NCBI RefSeq assembly: GCF_036173065.1
Contig: NZ_CP108042.1
Span: forward strand, 62,001 to 126,000
Source of the DNA: Rhodococcus sp. NBC_00297
GTDB lineage: Bacteria > Actinomycetota > Actinomycetes > Mycobacteriales > Mycobacteriaceae
DNA: 64,000 nucleotides
Reading direction: 5' to 3'
This document shows positions 16,317 to 23,912 of the stretch, in pieces. The notes under the pieces were generated by a model. It saw only the letters and a list, made by a program, of their open reading frames with translations, was not told the DNA's origin and did not search any database. Numbering within the stretch: the first letter of the stretch is position 1; each line of letters starts with the position of its first letter. The position numbers and the translations under genes were made by a program.

Positions 16317-17489
16317 CTAAAGCCCAATTTCGTTTACAGCGTTGCCGATCAGTGGTGCGTTTTCTCGTGCGTAGCGTTCGAGCATGGCGGGTGTGGTGTG
16401 TCCGGTTTGTCGCATGATGGCGTGGGCATCGGCTCCGTTGCGGAACGCCTGGGTGACGAACCCTGATCGGAGGGAGTGTCCGCCTAACTGGGCAGTGAGG
16501 GTGGGGTCGTAGCCGGCGCGTTCGCCGCGGCGGCGGATGGTTTTGTGTATCGCGGCGCCGGACAAGGGTGTGGTACCGAGGTTGCCGTTCTTGGCGATGG
16601 GTCGGAACAGCGGTGCGCGTGCGGCGGTGCGAGGCACTCCCCCGCGGCACACATGCTCGTCGAACGGGTCACGACCGCGGAGCAGTCGGATGACGGAGGG
16701 TCGGCCGCCTGTGTCGAACGCTGACACAACCTGCGCCCATCGCACGTACGCGCAGGGTGGGCAGGTGGTGTGCGAGTCGGTTGTCGGGAGTGCACGGACG
16801 ACGCCGTGGCCTTCCTGGTCGGTCTTGGTCTTGCGCAGTCGAATGTGCAGGCCGTCCTCGCGGTGCAGGCTGACGTCGCGGCATTCGAGGTCGGCGAGTT
16901 CGGATCGGCGGAACGCTCCGGCGAATCCGAGGAGCAGCAGTACGCTGTCGCGGCGTTCGTACACATCGTCGGCCCATCCGTCGCATTGTGCGCGGGCGGT
17001 GTCGACAAGGTGCCGGATGTCCGACACGAGCAACGGTGCCCGCTGCGTACGTGGTCGATCGCCGGCGGACGCGTACTGTCGGCGGATTCCCGCGAGCGCA
17101 GCCGTCACGAGGTAGTGCTTCGTGGGCGAGGGGTGCCCGGTGGTCTGGTGAAAGTGGTTGATTGCTGATGCCCACGCCGACAGGGTGCTGGCGGCGTAGG
17201 CCCTCTCCCCTTCCGCGGTGACGGTGTCGGCGGCGTCGACGAGGTAGGCGGCGACGGTGACGGGGTGTGCCGGCAGTGCGACGTGCCCGTTGCGGGTGCA
17301 CCAGTCGGTGAAGCGGCGCCACCCCGATCCGTAGGCACGGCGGGTGCCGGCCGATCGGGACGACTCCACCGCAGCGGCGATGCGTGCGGCCACCGCCGCG
17401 GGGATCTCCGGCGCTTTCGCGCCCTCCGAGGGACCCGGGACGGCCGTCAGAGGGGTCGCCGGGGCTGTTTCGGCTGGTCTGGAGTCCAT
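16317..17489 (-). CDS. Tyrosine recombinase / integrase
   Basis: A 390-residue protein with an N-terminal SAM-like core-binding domain (about residues 40-150, RRAYGSGWRRFTDWCTRNGHVALPAH) and a complete catalytic domain. The catalytic set is visible: arginine in AGAFRRSELADLE, lysine in RLRKTKTDQ, HSLRSGF for the H-x-x-R box, TGHTT for the second histidine, and the nucleophilic tyrosine in AMLERYAREN. It should cut and rejoin DNA through a 3'-phosphotyrosine. Neighbouring repeats and AT-rich DNA suggest it could have brought in the lipoprotein island or may resolve plasmid multimers. Confidence 0.92.
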   Translation of the reverse strand: MDSRPAETAPATPLTAVPGPSEGAKAPEIPAAVAARIAAAVESSRSAGTRRAYGSGWRRFTDWCTRNGHVALPAHPVTVAAYLVDAADTVTAEGERAYAASTLSAWASAINHFHQTTGHPSPTKHYLVTAALAGIRRQYASAGDRPRTQRAPLLVSDIRHLVDTARAQCDGWADDVYERRDSVLLLLGFAGAFRRSELADLECRDVSLHREDGLHIRLRKTKTDQEGHGVVRALPTTDSHTTCPPCAYVRWAQVVSAFDTGGRPSVIRLLRGRDPFDEHVCRGGVPRTAARAPLFRPIAKNGNLGTTPLSGAAIHKTIRRRGERAGYDPTLTAQLGGHSLRSGFVTQAFRNGADAHAIMRQTGHTTPAMLERYARENAPLIGNAVNEIGL

Positions 17490-17608
17490 ATCCGCAGCGT
17501 AGACCCATCGTCCGACGTGGTTGCGGTCTAAAACTGTGCTGAACTGGCGGTTCGAGGTTTATGGTGCGTTAACTGAAATTAACAACGTCAACCTCAGCAA
17601 AATAAGGG

Positions 17609-17821
17609 ATGACCATGAGGAGCGACCAAGTTCTCGGTCTCGCTGCCACCTTTGCGCTTGCCGCGATATGCGCCACCCAAGGGCAAATCGGTGGTCAACG
17701 CCATCGTGAGAGGCTGCGCCTCGTGCATACGGCCCTGACAGACGGCGCGTGCCAGAAGCTACTGGACTACATCGTTTCTGCGCCGTCACCGAAGAAGGCA
17801 CCGCCAAACTCCGAGACATGA
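17609..17821 (+). CDS. Small hypothetical protein (70 aa)
   Basis: A 70-residue frame, MTMRSDQVLGLAATFALAAICATQG and onwards, with one hydrophobic segment that could be a signal anchor, followed by a charged HRERLRLVHTALTDGACQKLLDYI. AATAAGGG precedes the ATG closely. No family is recognised. It is kept as a possible small exported or membrane protein, but it could be a chance frame at the edge of the repeat region. Confidence 0.3.
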   Translation: MTMRSDQVLGLAATFALAAICATQGQIGGQRHRERLRLVHTALTDGACQKLLDYIVSAPSPKKAPPNSET

Positions 17822-17990
17822 CCATCTGACGGCTGTTCTCCGGCACCGTCCGCGGGAACACCACGAGATCCGGTCTCTTTCTGCATGCAGTTTCGTCACT
17901 GTGACACCCCAGCGATTTGTGGCGCGTCGGTAGTGCGTGTGCGGTGCCCCGTCCGAGAACCCCGCTGACACTGCAACAACCGCCTTGAAT

Positions 17991-18031
17991 TAGACCCATA
18001 CGACGCGCCATACGTATGGGTCTACGTATGG
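17991..18031. repeat. Cluster of CCATACG / CGTATGG sites
   Basis: An 11-bp perfect inverted repeat (TAGACCCATAC, 17991-18001, and its complement at 18014-18024) encloses a 12-bp palindrome CCATACGTATGG at 18008-18019. A further CGTATGG follows at 18025-18031. In all, four copies of the seven-base core occur within 41 bases, as for iterons or a partition-protein binding array. Confidence 0.65.
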
Positions 18032-18514
18032 CCTTCCGTCAGATCGTGTGCGCGGACGTGTTTCGGGTCAAGTTGCGAGCTGTCAGTCAACCACCGACGC
18101 ACGGTCACGTCGGGCGCCACCAAGCTCGGCTGCATACTGTCGGATCCCCAGCGGGTGTCGAATCGCTGGCAACCCATGTAGACAATCCCGCTCCCCCACG
18201 GCTGGCGCGGCGCCCGCTAGTTCTAATAGAGATAGGTGACAGTAAATGAAGGGCTCCTCGGTTCTCGCTCACGGCGCCGTTGGCATTGCGTTGATGAGTC
18301 CAAGAGGCCGAGTTGGGTTGTTCCGATAGACACAGACAACAGCCATGAACTTGGCGTCCCCGCAACGCACCCCACGACCGGGAAGTCGCCGCACAGTTGC
18401 AGTCCTGGTGCCTCGACGGCGTCTGCTTGCTACCTTCTGGAGGAACGCCCTTGGACGTCCGAGGCCGGCGCTTTACACGTCTTGAGCTGGCCTTCTGCTT
18501 TAGACTGATGTAAG

Positions 18515-18746
18515 ACCGCACTTACGCCCATACACACGGCCATACCTGCGCGCATTGCATGGCCCGTTACATGGCCTTACAACACGCTAGCGACATGCTC
18601 ACGACCTCGCCCACTTGACCGGCGCTGCAAGCGACCTGTGCGTCGACCGTATGTATGTTCCGCATTACGATCATTAGTTGCGCGTTACGCACGACCTTGC
18701 TCAGGGTTTGACTCATTCCCATTACAGCGGCCATGACCACGGTCAT
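18515..18746. promoter_or_regulatory. Candidate partition site / parA operator repeats
   Basis: Short motifs recur upstream of parA. CCATACA and GGCCATACC lie at 18528-18546. Copies of [CG]NTTAC lie at about 18566, 18576, 18663, 18684 and 18720. A 14-bp inverted repeat, ATGACC-AC-GGTCAT, lies at 18733-18746. Actinobacterial plasmid centromeres are commonly repeat arrays next to parA, so this is a candidate. The repeats are short and imperfect. Confidence 0.45.
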
Positions 18747-18946
18747 TAAAACGACCCGATATGACGCTGCTGACCAAGCTCATTTTCAGCCAGAACACAT
18801 TGCCATATGTGATGCCGAGCACCTATCCGTGTTCACCGCCTTGCGTCCGGCTGTCGAAACAGTGCGTCGTCGGTTCTTTCGACAAGTTGAGGATAGGGCC
18901 GTGTCGCTGCACTTCACCCTGGCCGAGATGCAGTACTTTCTGCAGG

Positions 18947-19867
18947 GTGACGACATCAGGAACATCACGAACTCTGCTGGTCGCCAATCAGAAGGGGGGC
19001 GTTGGGAAGAGCTCCATCGTGTCCGCGGTGGCCGGCATGGTCGCTGCAGCGGGTCGCAGAGTGCTCGTCGTCGACGCCGACCAACAAGCCAATGTCAGTT
19101 CCTCGGATTTAGGTGTCGAGGGCGACGGCGGTAGAGGCTTGAGCATGGCTCTGCAGTTCGCGCAAGAGTTAGAGCCCATCCGCAACGTGCGCCCGAACAT
19201 GGATGTCATCCCCGGGGGACCTGCTCTTGCGGTCGTCGCATCGGTGGCGGCCACCGCGGGCCAGACCGGGATCGACCTTCGCGCGAACTTTGATCAAACC
19301 CTCAACTCGTTGTGCGCGACTGAGGGATACGAACTGATCCTCATCGACTCGGGGCCCGGCGACGCGCCTCTTCTTGATGCGCTGCTCGGCACAGCCAGGT
19401 ACCTCATAGTGCCCACCAGGGACGACGACGCAAGCTTGTCGGGGGTTGAATTACTTGCTCTTCGGTACCTCCGCGCACGACAAGCAGGGTCCGTGATCGA
19501 GCTGCTCGGCGTGGTGCTCTTCGACACTAACCCCCGTGCTACGGCCCGGAATCGCGACGTCTTCGAACAGGTCAATGACCTACTCGAAGGCAGCGGCGCC
19601 GATCCGTTCGAAGCGTTCATCCGGTCGGACAGAGCCGCTGCGGTCGATCTGCGAACTCGACACCTCACCCCGTTGGAACTTGTGGAAGCCGCTGAGTCGG
19701 ACCAGAAGAGTCGATTGCAGCGACTTCGCCAGAAAAGCAAGCCGGGGGAGCGACTGTGGTCACGAGACCCCTCCGGCCTCGCTAGCGACTATCAAGCACT
19801 CACCCGCGAGATACTGACCCGCGTAACCCGTGCTGAACGTCAGCGTGTTGAAGGTGGCGTCGCATGA
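18947..19867 (+). CDS. parA: ParA-family partition ATPase
   Basis: A 306-residue deviant-Walker ATPase. RTLLVANQKGGVGKSSIVSAVAG gives the Walker A box with the signature lysine, VLVVDADQQANVSSSDLG the A' box, and YELILIDSGPGDAPLLDALL the Walker B region. It drives segregation of plasmid copies together with a DNA-binding partner. The GTG at 18947 is chosen because homology begins a few residues later. The in-phase sequence upstream to 18761 is Cys-rich and not protein-like, while another phase there looks coding, so a frameshift or unrecognised start is possible. The stop overlaps the next gene's start as ATGA. Confidence 0.88.
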   Translation: MTTSGTSRTLLVANQKGGVGKSSIVSAVAGMVAAAGRRVLVVDADQQANVSSSDLGVEGDGGRGLSMALQFAQELEPIRNVRPNMDVIPGGPALAVVASVAATAGQTGIDLRANFDQTLNSLCATEGYELILIDSGPGDAPLLDALLGTARYLIVPTRDDDASLSGVELLALRYLRARQAGSVIELLGVVLFDTNPRATARNRDVFEQVNDLLEGSGADPFEAFIRSDRAAAVDLRTRHLTPLELVEAAESDQKSRLQRLRQKSKPGERLWSRDPSGLASDYQALTREILTRVTRAERQRVEGGVA

Positions 19868-20655
19868 GCAGCCGCAGACGGCGAGCGGCCTTCAATCCCG
19901 AGCTCTTGGGGGATCTGGCCGATGTTCTACCACCTGTAGAGCCCGTGCGAATTTCGGGCGGCCACGATGAAGTCAATGACTACGACCCCATGAACAGCGA
20001 CGATGCGGCCGAGCCAACGACCACCCTGTCGATTGTGGGCTCGGGTGCGACGGAAGACGATTCGATTGAGGATCACCCAGTCAGATCTGCGCCGCAGCAA
20101 GAGCCAACTCCATCGTCATCAGGTCCAAGGCAAAAAGACTCGAAGTCCTGGGAAGACCACTCGGAAAGGGCTGCGACAACCGTTGTCGTAGAAGAGACGA
20201 ACACGCGTCGCCGTGCGGACGCGCGTCGGCGTAGCACCCGGCGCGACTCGTCTTCGACTGCAAGCCGCATTGCGCCCCCTGAAGTTGCTCTGCCACAGGC
20301 TGTCTACGTCGCCCTGAGGTCGCTCACGCTGGACGAGCGCAACTCGAACCCAGCGACCGCCCGCTCATACGGACAAGTAGTTCTCGATGCTGTAGAAAAA
20401 CACGCGGACGAGTTGAAAGATCACTGGGTAGGCGTCATGAGCAGTGCCTCAACAGGGCTGTTCAAACGGGCTGAAGCCGGCAGACCGACACGCAGGCGGC
20501 ACCAAGAACCGCGCGCACGCGTACCCCTCGCAGGGGTCATCAATTCGGACGCATCACTCCTTGACCAGCTAGCCATCGATTGGGGCGCCGGGAGTAGAAG
20601 CGCTCTGGTCGAAGAAGCCCTGCGCAGGTACCTGGACGTTTCCTCTGCCGACTAG
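19864..20655 (+). CDS. Probable ParB-like partition partner
   Basis: A 263-residue protein translationally coupled to parA (ATGA overlap). It has a basic start (MSSRRRRAAFNPELLGDLADVLPP), a long acidic, low-complexity linker to about residue 110, and an Arg-rich patch. A folded C-terminal half follows (PQAVYVALRSLTLDERNSNPATARSYGQVVLDAVEKH, then LDQLAIDWGAGSRSALVEEALRRYL). The last segment resembles a ribbon-helix-helix or similar dimeric DNA-binding end. Position directly after parA and the general layout point to the centromere-binding partner. It is not a canonical ParB, since no ParB N-terminal box is present. Confidence 0.65.
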   Translation: MSSRRRRAAFNPELLGDLADVLPPVEPVRISGGHDEVNDYDPMNSDDAAEPTTTLSIVGSGATEDDSIEDHPVRSAPQQEPTPSSSGPRQKDSKSWEDHSERAATTVVVEETNTRRRADARRRSTRRDSSSTASRIAPPEVALPQAVYVALRSLTLDERNSNPATARSYGQVVLDAVEKHADELKDHWVGVMSSASTGLFKRAEAGRPTRRRHQEPRARVPLAGVINSDASLLDQLAIDWGAGSRSALVEEALRRYLDVSSAD

Positions 20656-20782
20656 TAGTCGAACCGATTGCTTGTGCACGGTACGGAACGCAAGCTCGTA
20701 AGGTTCGTCGGCGACTTCCCGCAGATGGGTAACGCGTTTTTTTCCCTCCGGGGACAGGTCTCAAAGGTCGATCGAAGCCGGG

Positions 20783-22720
20783 TCATGCGCCGAGCGTCGT
20801 GCTGCCCATGGGCGCGGTATTGCGTTGTTTGGCTGCGGTGGTGGCGGGGTCGATTGCGTCGAGCAGGGTGCTCAGTGACGCGTAGGGGTCGTAGTCGGGT
20901 CGGTATCTGGGTTCGTCGGCCATGATGGAGTCCCAGAGCCCTTCGTCGGGTGGCGCGATCCCGTCGTCGACGATGACGGCGGCCGTGAACACCGGTGGGG
21001 GAGTGGGGATGCGTTGGGCATCGCGTTCGGCAAGCCACTGACGCCAGATGACGCGTTCCGCTCGGTGCCGAACAGTGCGAGAGCGTAATGCGGCGGCGAG
21101 GCCGTTGTGGTGGGCGATGTCGTCGAGATCGGCGTCGCCGAGCTGGAGGTGTCCATCCGTGACGGTGAGCAGGCCGGCGGTACGCAAATCCAGGACGGTG
21201 TCGTATCCGCTGGATCGGCCGATCCGCACCTGCTGGAGCAGGGTATCGACCGTCATAGGGCGGTCAGCGGCTGCGACCGTTTCGTAGAGGATGCGGTGGC
21301 GGTAGCCGATGACACTCCACGCCGGGTGGACCGAGTCGATGGTGGGCGCACCTATTTTCGGGTCTGAATGGCCATGTATCGGTGCTTCTCCCCGCGGGGG
21401 TACCAAGGCGTAGCGGTCGGCATTCTGGCCGACGCCGCGGTCGATGAGCAGGACGGGGGATCCGGGGATGTCCCGCAGTCGAGCCAATGCGGACCACACG
21501 GTGGTTTCCGGCAGTAATCCTGCTGCTGTGGACAACGACCGACCACCCAAAGCCACCACGGGAACACCCTCTATGACTTCTCCTGCTGTTGCCGCACCCC
21601 ATGCCAACGCCTGCAGCACCGCATGAGTGGACCACCGATCCCGTCGTGAAACGTACTCCCGGCCCGCCCAATCTTGCGCCGAAGCCAGCCACATCGCGAC
21701 GACCGGGTCGGTGGTACCCCCTGTGTGCTTTAGCTTGTGCCCGGTGTGCCGGACTGGTTCGGGTAGTGACGACGCGGCCCAGCCAAGCGCTCGTGCGGTG
21801 TCGCGGCGGACGGCGCCGAGAGGGTCTCTGTAGTGGGCGTAAGCGTCTCGGACGCCGGCCCATTCGTGTGTGTCGAGGCGTGCGGTGATGTCGTCGGCGG
21901 TGGCGCCGGAAAGTACTGCGTGTGCGATGACGGACTGTCGGGCTTCCGAGCGGGATGCCCACCGGGAGCGGTCGAGTCGTCCGGTGGCTGCGAACGCTCG
22001 GACCGCCGCGGGTGGTGGAGTGGTACGGCAGAGGCGGCTGTGCAGCCGAGCTGCGCGGCCCGTCCCGGTAACGCGCTCGGCGACCGTGGTGTCCCGGATC
22101 TCGTCGTCGACGGTGCGCACAGCTGCCCCTGTGTGTGGGCGGGCGTGGGAGGGTCCGCCGAGGAGCGCAGCGAGGCGGGTCAGGACCGCAGGTTCGGATC
22201 CGACGGTCAGGATGTCGGTCGCGGTGGCCAGGTTTCCGATCAGGTGCCGGTGCCCGCCTTCTCTGCATGCGGACCCGGGGACGGTGATGCATCCGGTCGT
22301 GGCGTTGGTCATCGGGACGATGTCCAACGTCGGCAGGCGAGCGGCCAACAAATTCAGCAGAGGACGCAGTTCGGCGACGCCGACGGTGACGCCCGGGGCC
22401 AAGGGAACGAGGATGTGACGGCCGCCGCTGGTGGAGACGTCGACGACCGCGCGGCCACCGGTTTCCTCCAACCACCCGAGAACCCGCGCCACGTCTGCCT
22501 CGACAGCGGCGGCGCCGTGAATCTTGGCGTCGAAGTCCAACGCGAGCACCCGCGCACGCCCATGGGCGAACAGCGGTACCGCCGCCGGCACGAGCGGCCG
22601 TTTGTTCGTCAACGCCCGCGACGAGGTGAAGGACCGCGCCGCCGCGTCGTACAAGCGCATGGACCGGCGCGCCGCCAACATGGGCGCCAGGCGCCGCCAC
22701 ATAGCGTCCGGTGTCGACAT
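20783..22720 (-). CDS. Plasmid replication protein with primase-polymerase domain
   Basis: About 645 residues from the ATG at 22720 (MSTPDAMWRRLAPMLAARRS). The N-terminal third matches archaeo-eukaryotic primase (prim-pol) folds. VLALDFDAKIHG supplies the metal-binding D-x-D pair, and VVDVSTSGGRHILVPLA supplies the S-x-x-x-x-H type strand. A C-terminal winged-helix-like part is likely (MTVDTLLQQVRIGRSSGYDTVLDLRTAGLLTV). Such proteins initiate and prime replication of actinobacterial plasmids. The leader holds an opposed structured RNA, and ribbon-helix-helix genes lie upstream. The frame remains open to 22819 but has no better start. Confidence 0.75.
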   Translation of the reverse strand: MSTPDAMWRRLAPMLAARRSMRLYDAAARSFTSSRALTNKRPLVPAAVPLFAHGRARVLALDFDAKIHGAAAVEADVARVLGWLEETGGRAVVDVSTSGGRHILVPLAPGVTVGVAELRPLLNLLAARLPTLDIVPMTNATTGCITVPGSACREGGHRHLIGNLATATDILTVGSEPAVLTRLAALLGGPSHARPHTGAAVRTVDDEIRDTTVAERVTGTGRAARLHSRLCRTTPPPAAVRAFAATGRLDRSRWASRSEARQSVIAHAVLSGATADDITARLDTHEWAGVRDAYAHYRDPLGAVRRDTARALGWAASSLPEPVRHTGHKLKHTGGTTDPVVAMWLASAQDWAGREYVSRRDRWSTHAVLQALAWGAATAGEVIEGVPVVALGGRSLSTAAGLLPETTVWSALARLRDIPGSPVLLIDRGVGQNADRYALVPPRGEAPIHGHSDPKIGAPTIDSVHPAWSVIGYRHRILYETVAAADRPMTVDTLLQQVRIGRSSGYDTVLDLRTAGLLTVTDGHLQLGDADLDDIAHHNGLAAALRSRTVRHRAERVIWRQWLAERDAQRIPTPPPVFTAAVIVDDGIAPPDEGLWDSIMADEPRYRPDYDPYASLSTLLDAIDPATTAAKQRNTAPMGSTTLGA

Positions 22721-22782
22721 CGGCGACACGACACGTGGATCGATACTTGAAGCTTGATCAGGGCAGCATGTACCCTGAGACC

Positions 22783-22886
22783 TGTCCAGCAAGACAGTCC
22801 CTTCGGGGATCAGCAGCACCGAGGTTCGAGTTCCCGCTCGTTCCTAATGACCTTGAAGCCCTCGGCCGCCCCGCCGGGGGCTTCGT
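22783..22886 (+). ncRNA. Predicted antisense/structured RNA 1, upstream of rep
   Basis: A plus-strand promoter is proposed from TTGAAG (22747-22752), an 18-base spacer and TACCCT (22771-22776). The roughly 100-base transcript would fold into a CTGTC/GACAG stem, a second weak stem and a strong terminal hairpin (22855-22884, 12-bp arms, one mismatch). A related copy with compensating stem changes is at 23404-23513. It lies opposite the leader of the minus-strand rep gene, as copy-control antisense RNAs do. Confidence 0.55.
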
Positions 22887-22951
22887 CATGTCGGCGCTGT
22901 TCTATGAAGCTCGTCGGCGTCCTCGTCCGAACGAACGTTGTGTCAGTGCGT

Positions 22952-23131
22952 TCAACCCGTCATTGGCAGCTCCTGCGGATTGTGGTCGAACCCACCTGCT
23001 ATCAACTCTTCGACAGTGCTCCCAGCGGCGCGCGCGGTCAGCTCGGCGAGCAGAGCTCCCAACGTGATTCCACGCTCCGCAGCCAGTGCGGTGAGCTGTT
23101 GCTTGACCTGGGGGTGCACCTTGGTGTTCAT
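22952..23131 (-). CDS. Ribbon-helix-helix protein, copy 1
   Basis: A short protein of 59 residues from the ATG at 23131: MNTKVHPQVKQQLTALAAERGITLGALLAELTARAAGS, then a variable tail. The strand followed by two helices fits CopG/MetJ-type ribbon-helix-helix repressors. In-frame sequence upstream reads IGRPQLPYRPVQ, which aligns with the MGRPHL start of copy 2 at 23571-23771. The ancestral start codon may therefore have changed (ATG to ATA), with translation now starting at the internal ATG or at an upstream GTG. It lies between the two predicted RNAs and upstream of rep, so copy-number control is a reasonable guess. Confidence 0.6.
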   Translation of the reverse strand: MNTKVHPQVKQQLTALAAERGITLGALLAELTARAAGSTVEELIAGGFDHNPQELPMTG

Positions 23132-23403
23132 CTGTACCGGTCGATAGGGCAGCTGTGGGCGCCCTATTGGACGTGTTCTCGGTGGCCTGGGCACGGCAGG
23201 AATGTTGCCTCGAGGCCCCGTCGGGCGTGCCGCGACACGCCGACACCTCGAGAGATTTTCAGATAGCCGTGTCGAGTCGACCCACGTCATGCCATAAGAC
23301 CGAGTGGTCTGGACGGATACATGAAGAACCGCCCGCGCAATGGGCGCGAAGACACACCAGTTGCTTCCTGAACCTGCATCAGGGTGTGTTGTACCCTGAG
23401 ACC

Positions 23404-23513
23404 AGACCGACACAGTCTGTCCCTTCAGTTGGTGAGCAGCACCCGAGGACGAAGTTGGCCCTTCGTCCTTGACACCGAACCCCTCGGCCCACGGGTCGGG
23501 GGGTTCGGTGTTT
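23404..23513 (+). ncRNA. Predicted antisense/structured RNA 2
   Basis: Same architecture as RNA 1. The promoter is CTGAAC (23368-23373), an 18-base spacer and TACCCT (23392-23397). Shared blocks are GTACCCTGAGACC, GTCCCTTC and AGCAGCACC. A first stem is CAGAC/GTCTG, then a perfect 8-bp stem AGGACGAA/TTCGTCCT, then a terminator hairpin at 23474-23509 followed by GTTT. Stems are kept although their bases differ from copy 1. It lies opposite the leader of ribbon-helix-helix gene copy 1. Confidence 0.55.
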
Positions 23514-23570
23514 ACAGGCTCGCTCGTATGTCCTGCGCATGTGGATGCTGCGCAGGTTCTCGGAGCTGAT

Positions 23571-23771
23571 CTAGCCCGTCAGTGGCAGTACCTCCTGGCT
23601 GAGTGCGCCGCGTAGTTTGTCGGGCCGGCCGACATGAAGACTGAGAATGTCCGAGACGTACGCCGTCGTCTCCCTGTAGCCGTGCTGTGCTGCCGCCGCG
23701 GTCAGCGCCGCGTAGACCTCTGTCGGGACTGATCCGAGACGAGTGGTCGGACCGAGATGGGGACGTCCCAT
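23571..23771 (-). CDS. Ribbon-helix-helix-like protein, copy 2
   Basis: A 66-residue protein from the ATG at 23771, which has a near-perfect AGGAGGT seven bases upstream; longer in-frame readings are not supported. It reads MGRPHLGPTTRLGSVPTEVYAALTAAAAQHG and then YVSDILSLHVGRPDKL. The short strand plus two helices suggest a CopG-like DNA-binding dimer. It is a distant paralogue of copy 1 and is divergent from the P450 gene at 23913. The product may repress its own operon toward rep. Confidence 0.65.
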   Translation of the reverse strand: MGRPHLGPTTRLGSVPTEVYAALTAAAAQHGYRETTAYVSDILSLHVGRPDKLRGALSQEVLPLTG

Positions 23772-23912
23772 GAGGTGTACCTCCTTGTCGGGTTCGGTGC
23801 AAACAACCACGGACGGCAAGCTGATACTGCCCTGCGACGGGTTCCGCGGGGGGAGGACACGCCGTAATCGCGACCCAAAATAACCGGCACCGCGCTGAGG
23901 GACACTGTTCCC

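Larger units (their letters stand above)
17822..18946. other. Long non-coding region upstream of parA
   Basis: About 1.1 kb without a supported gene between the recombinase/small-protein end and parA. It carries a cluster of CCATACG-type sites at 17991-18031 and further CCATAC and TTAC-type repeats at 18515-18746. By position it is the best candidate in this window for a centromere and possibly an origin. A frame from 18733 (MTTVIKTTRYDAADQAHFQPE) enters the parA region out of phase and is discussed under findings. Confidence 0.5.

Noticed and set aside
16317..17489. A prophage around the intact integrase
   Set aside because: No phage structural, lysis or packaging genes lie nearby. The recombinase stands alone beside lipoprotein and partition genes.
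18105..18521. A 138-codon minus-strand frame in the pre-parA region
   Set aside because: Composition is Ser/Arg/Cys-rich without helices or motifs, and there is no ribosome-binding site. It is better read as non-coding repeat-bearing DNA.
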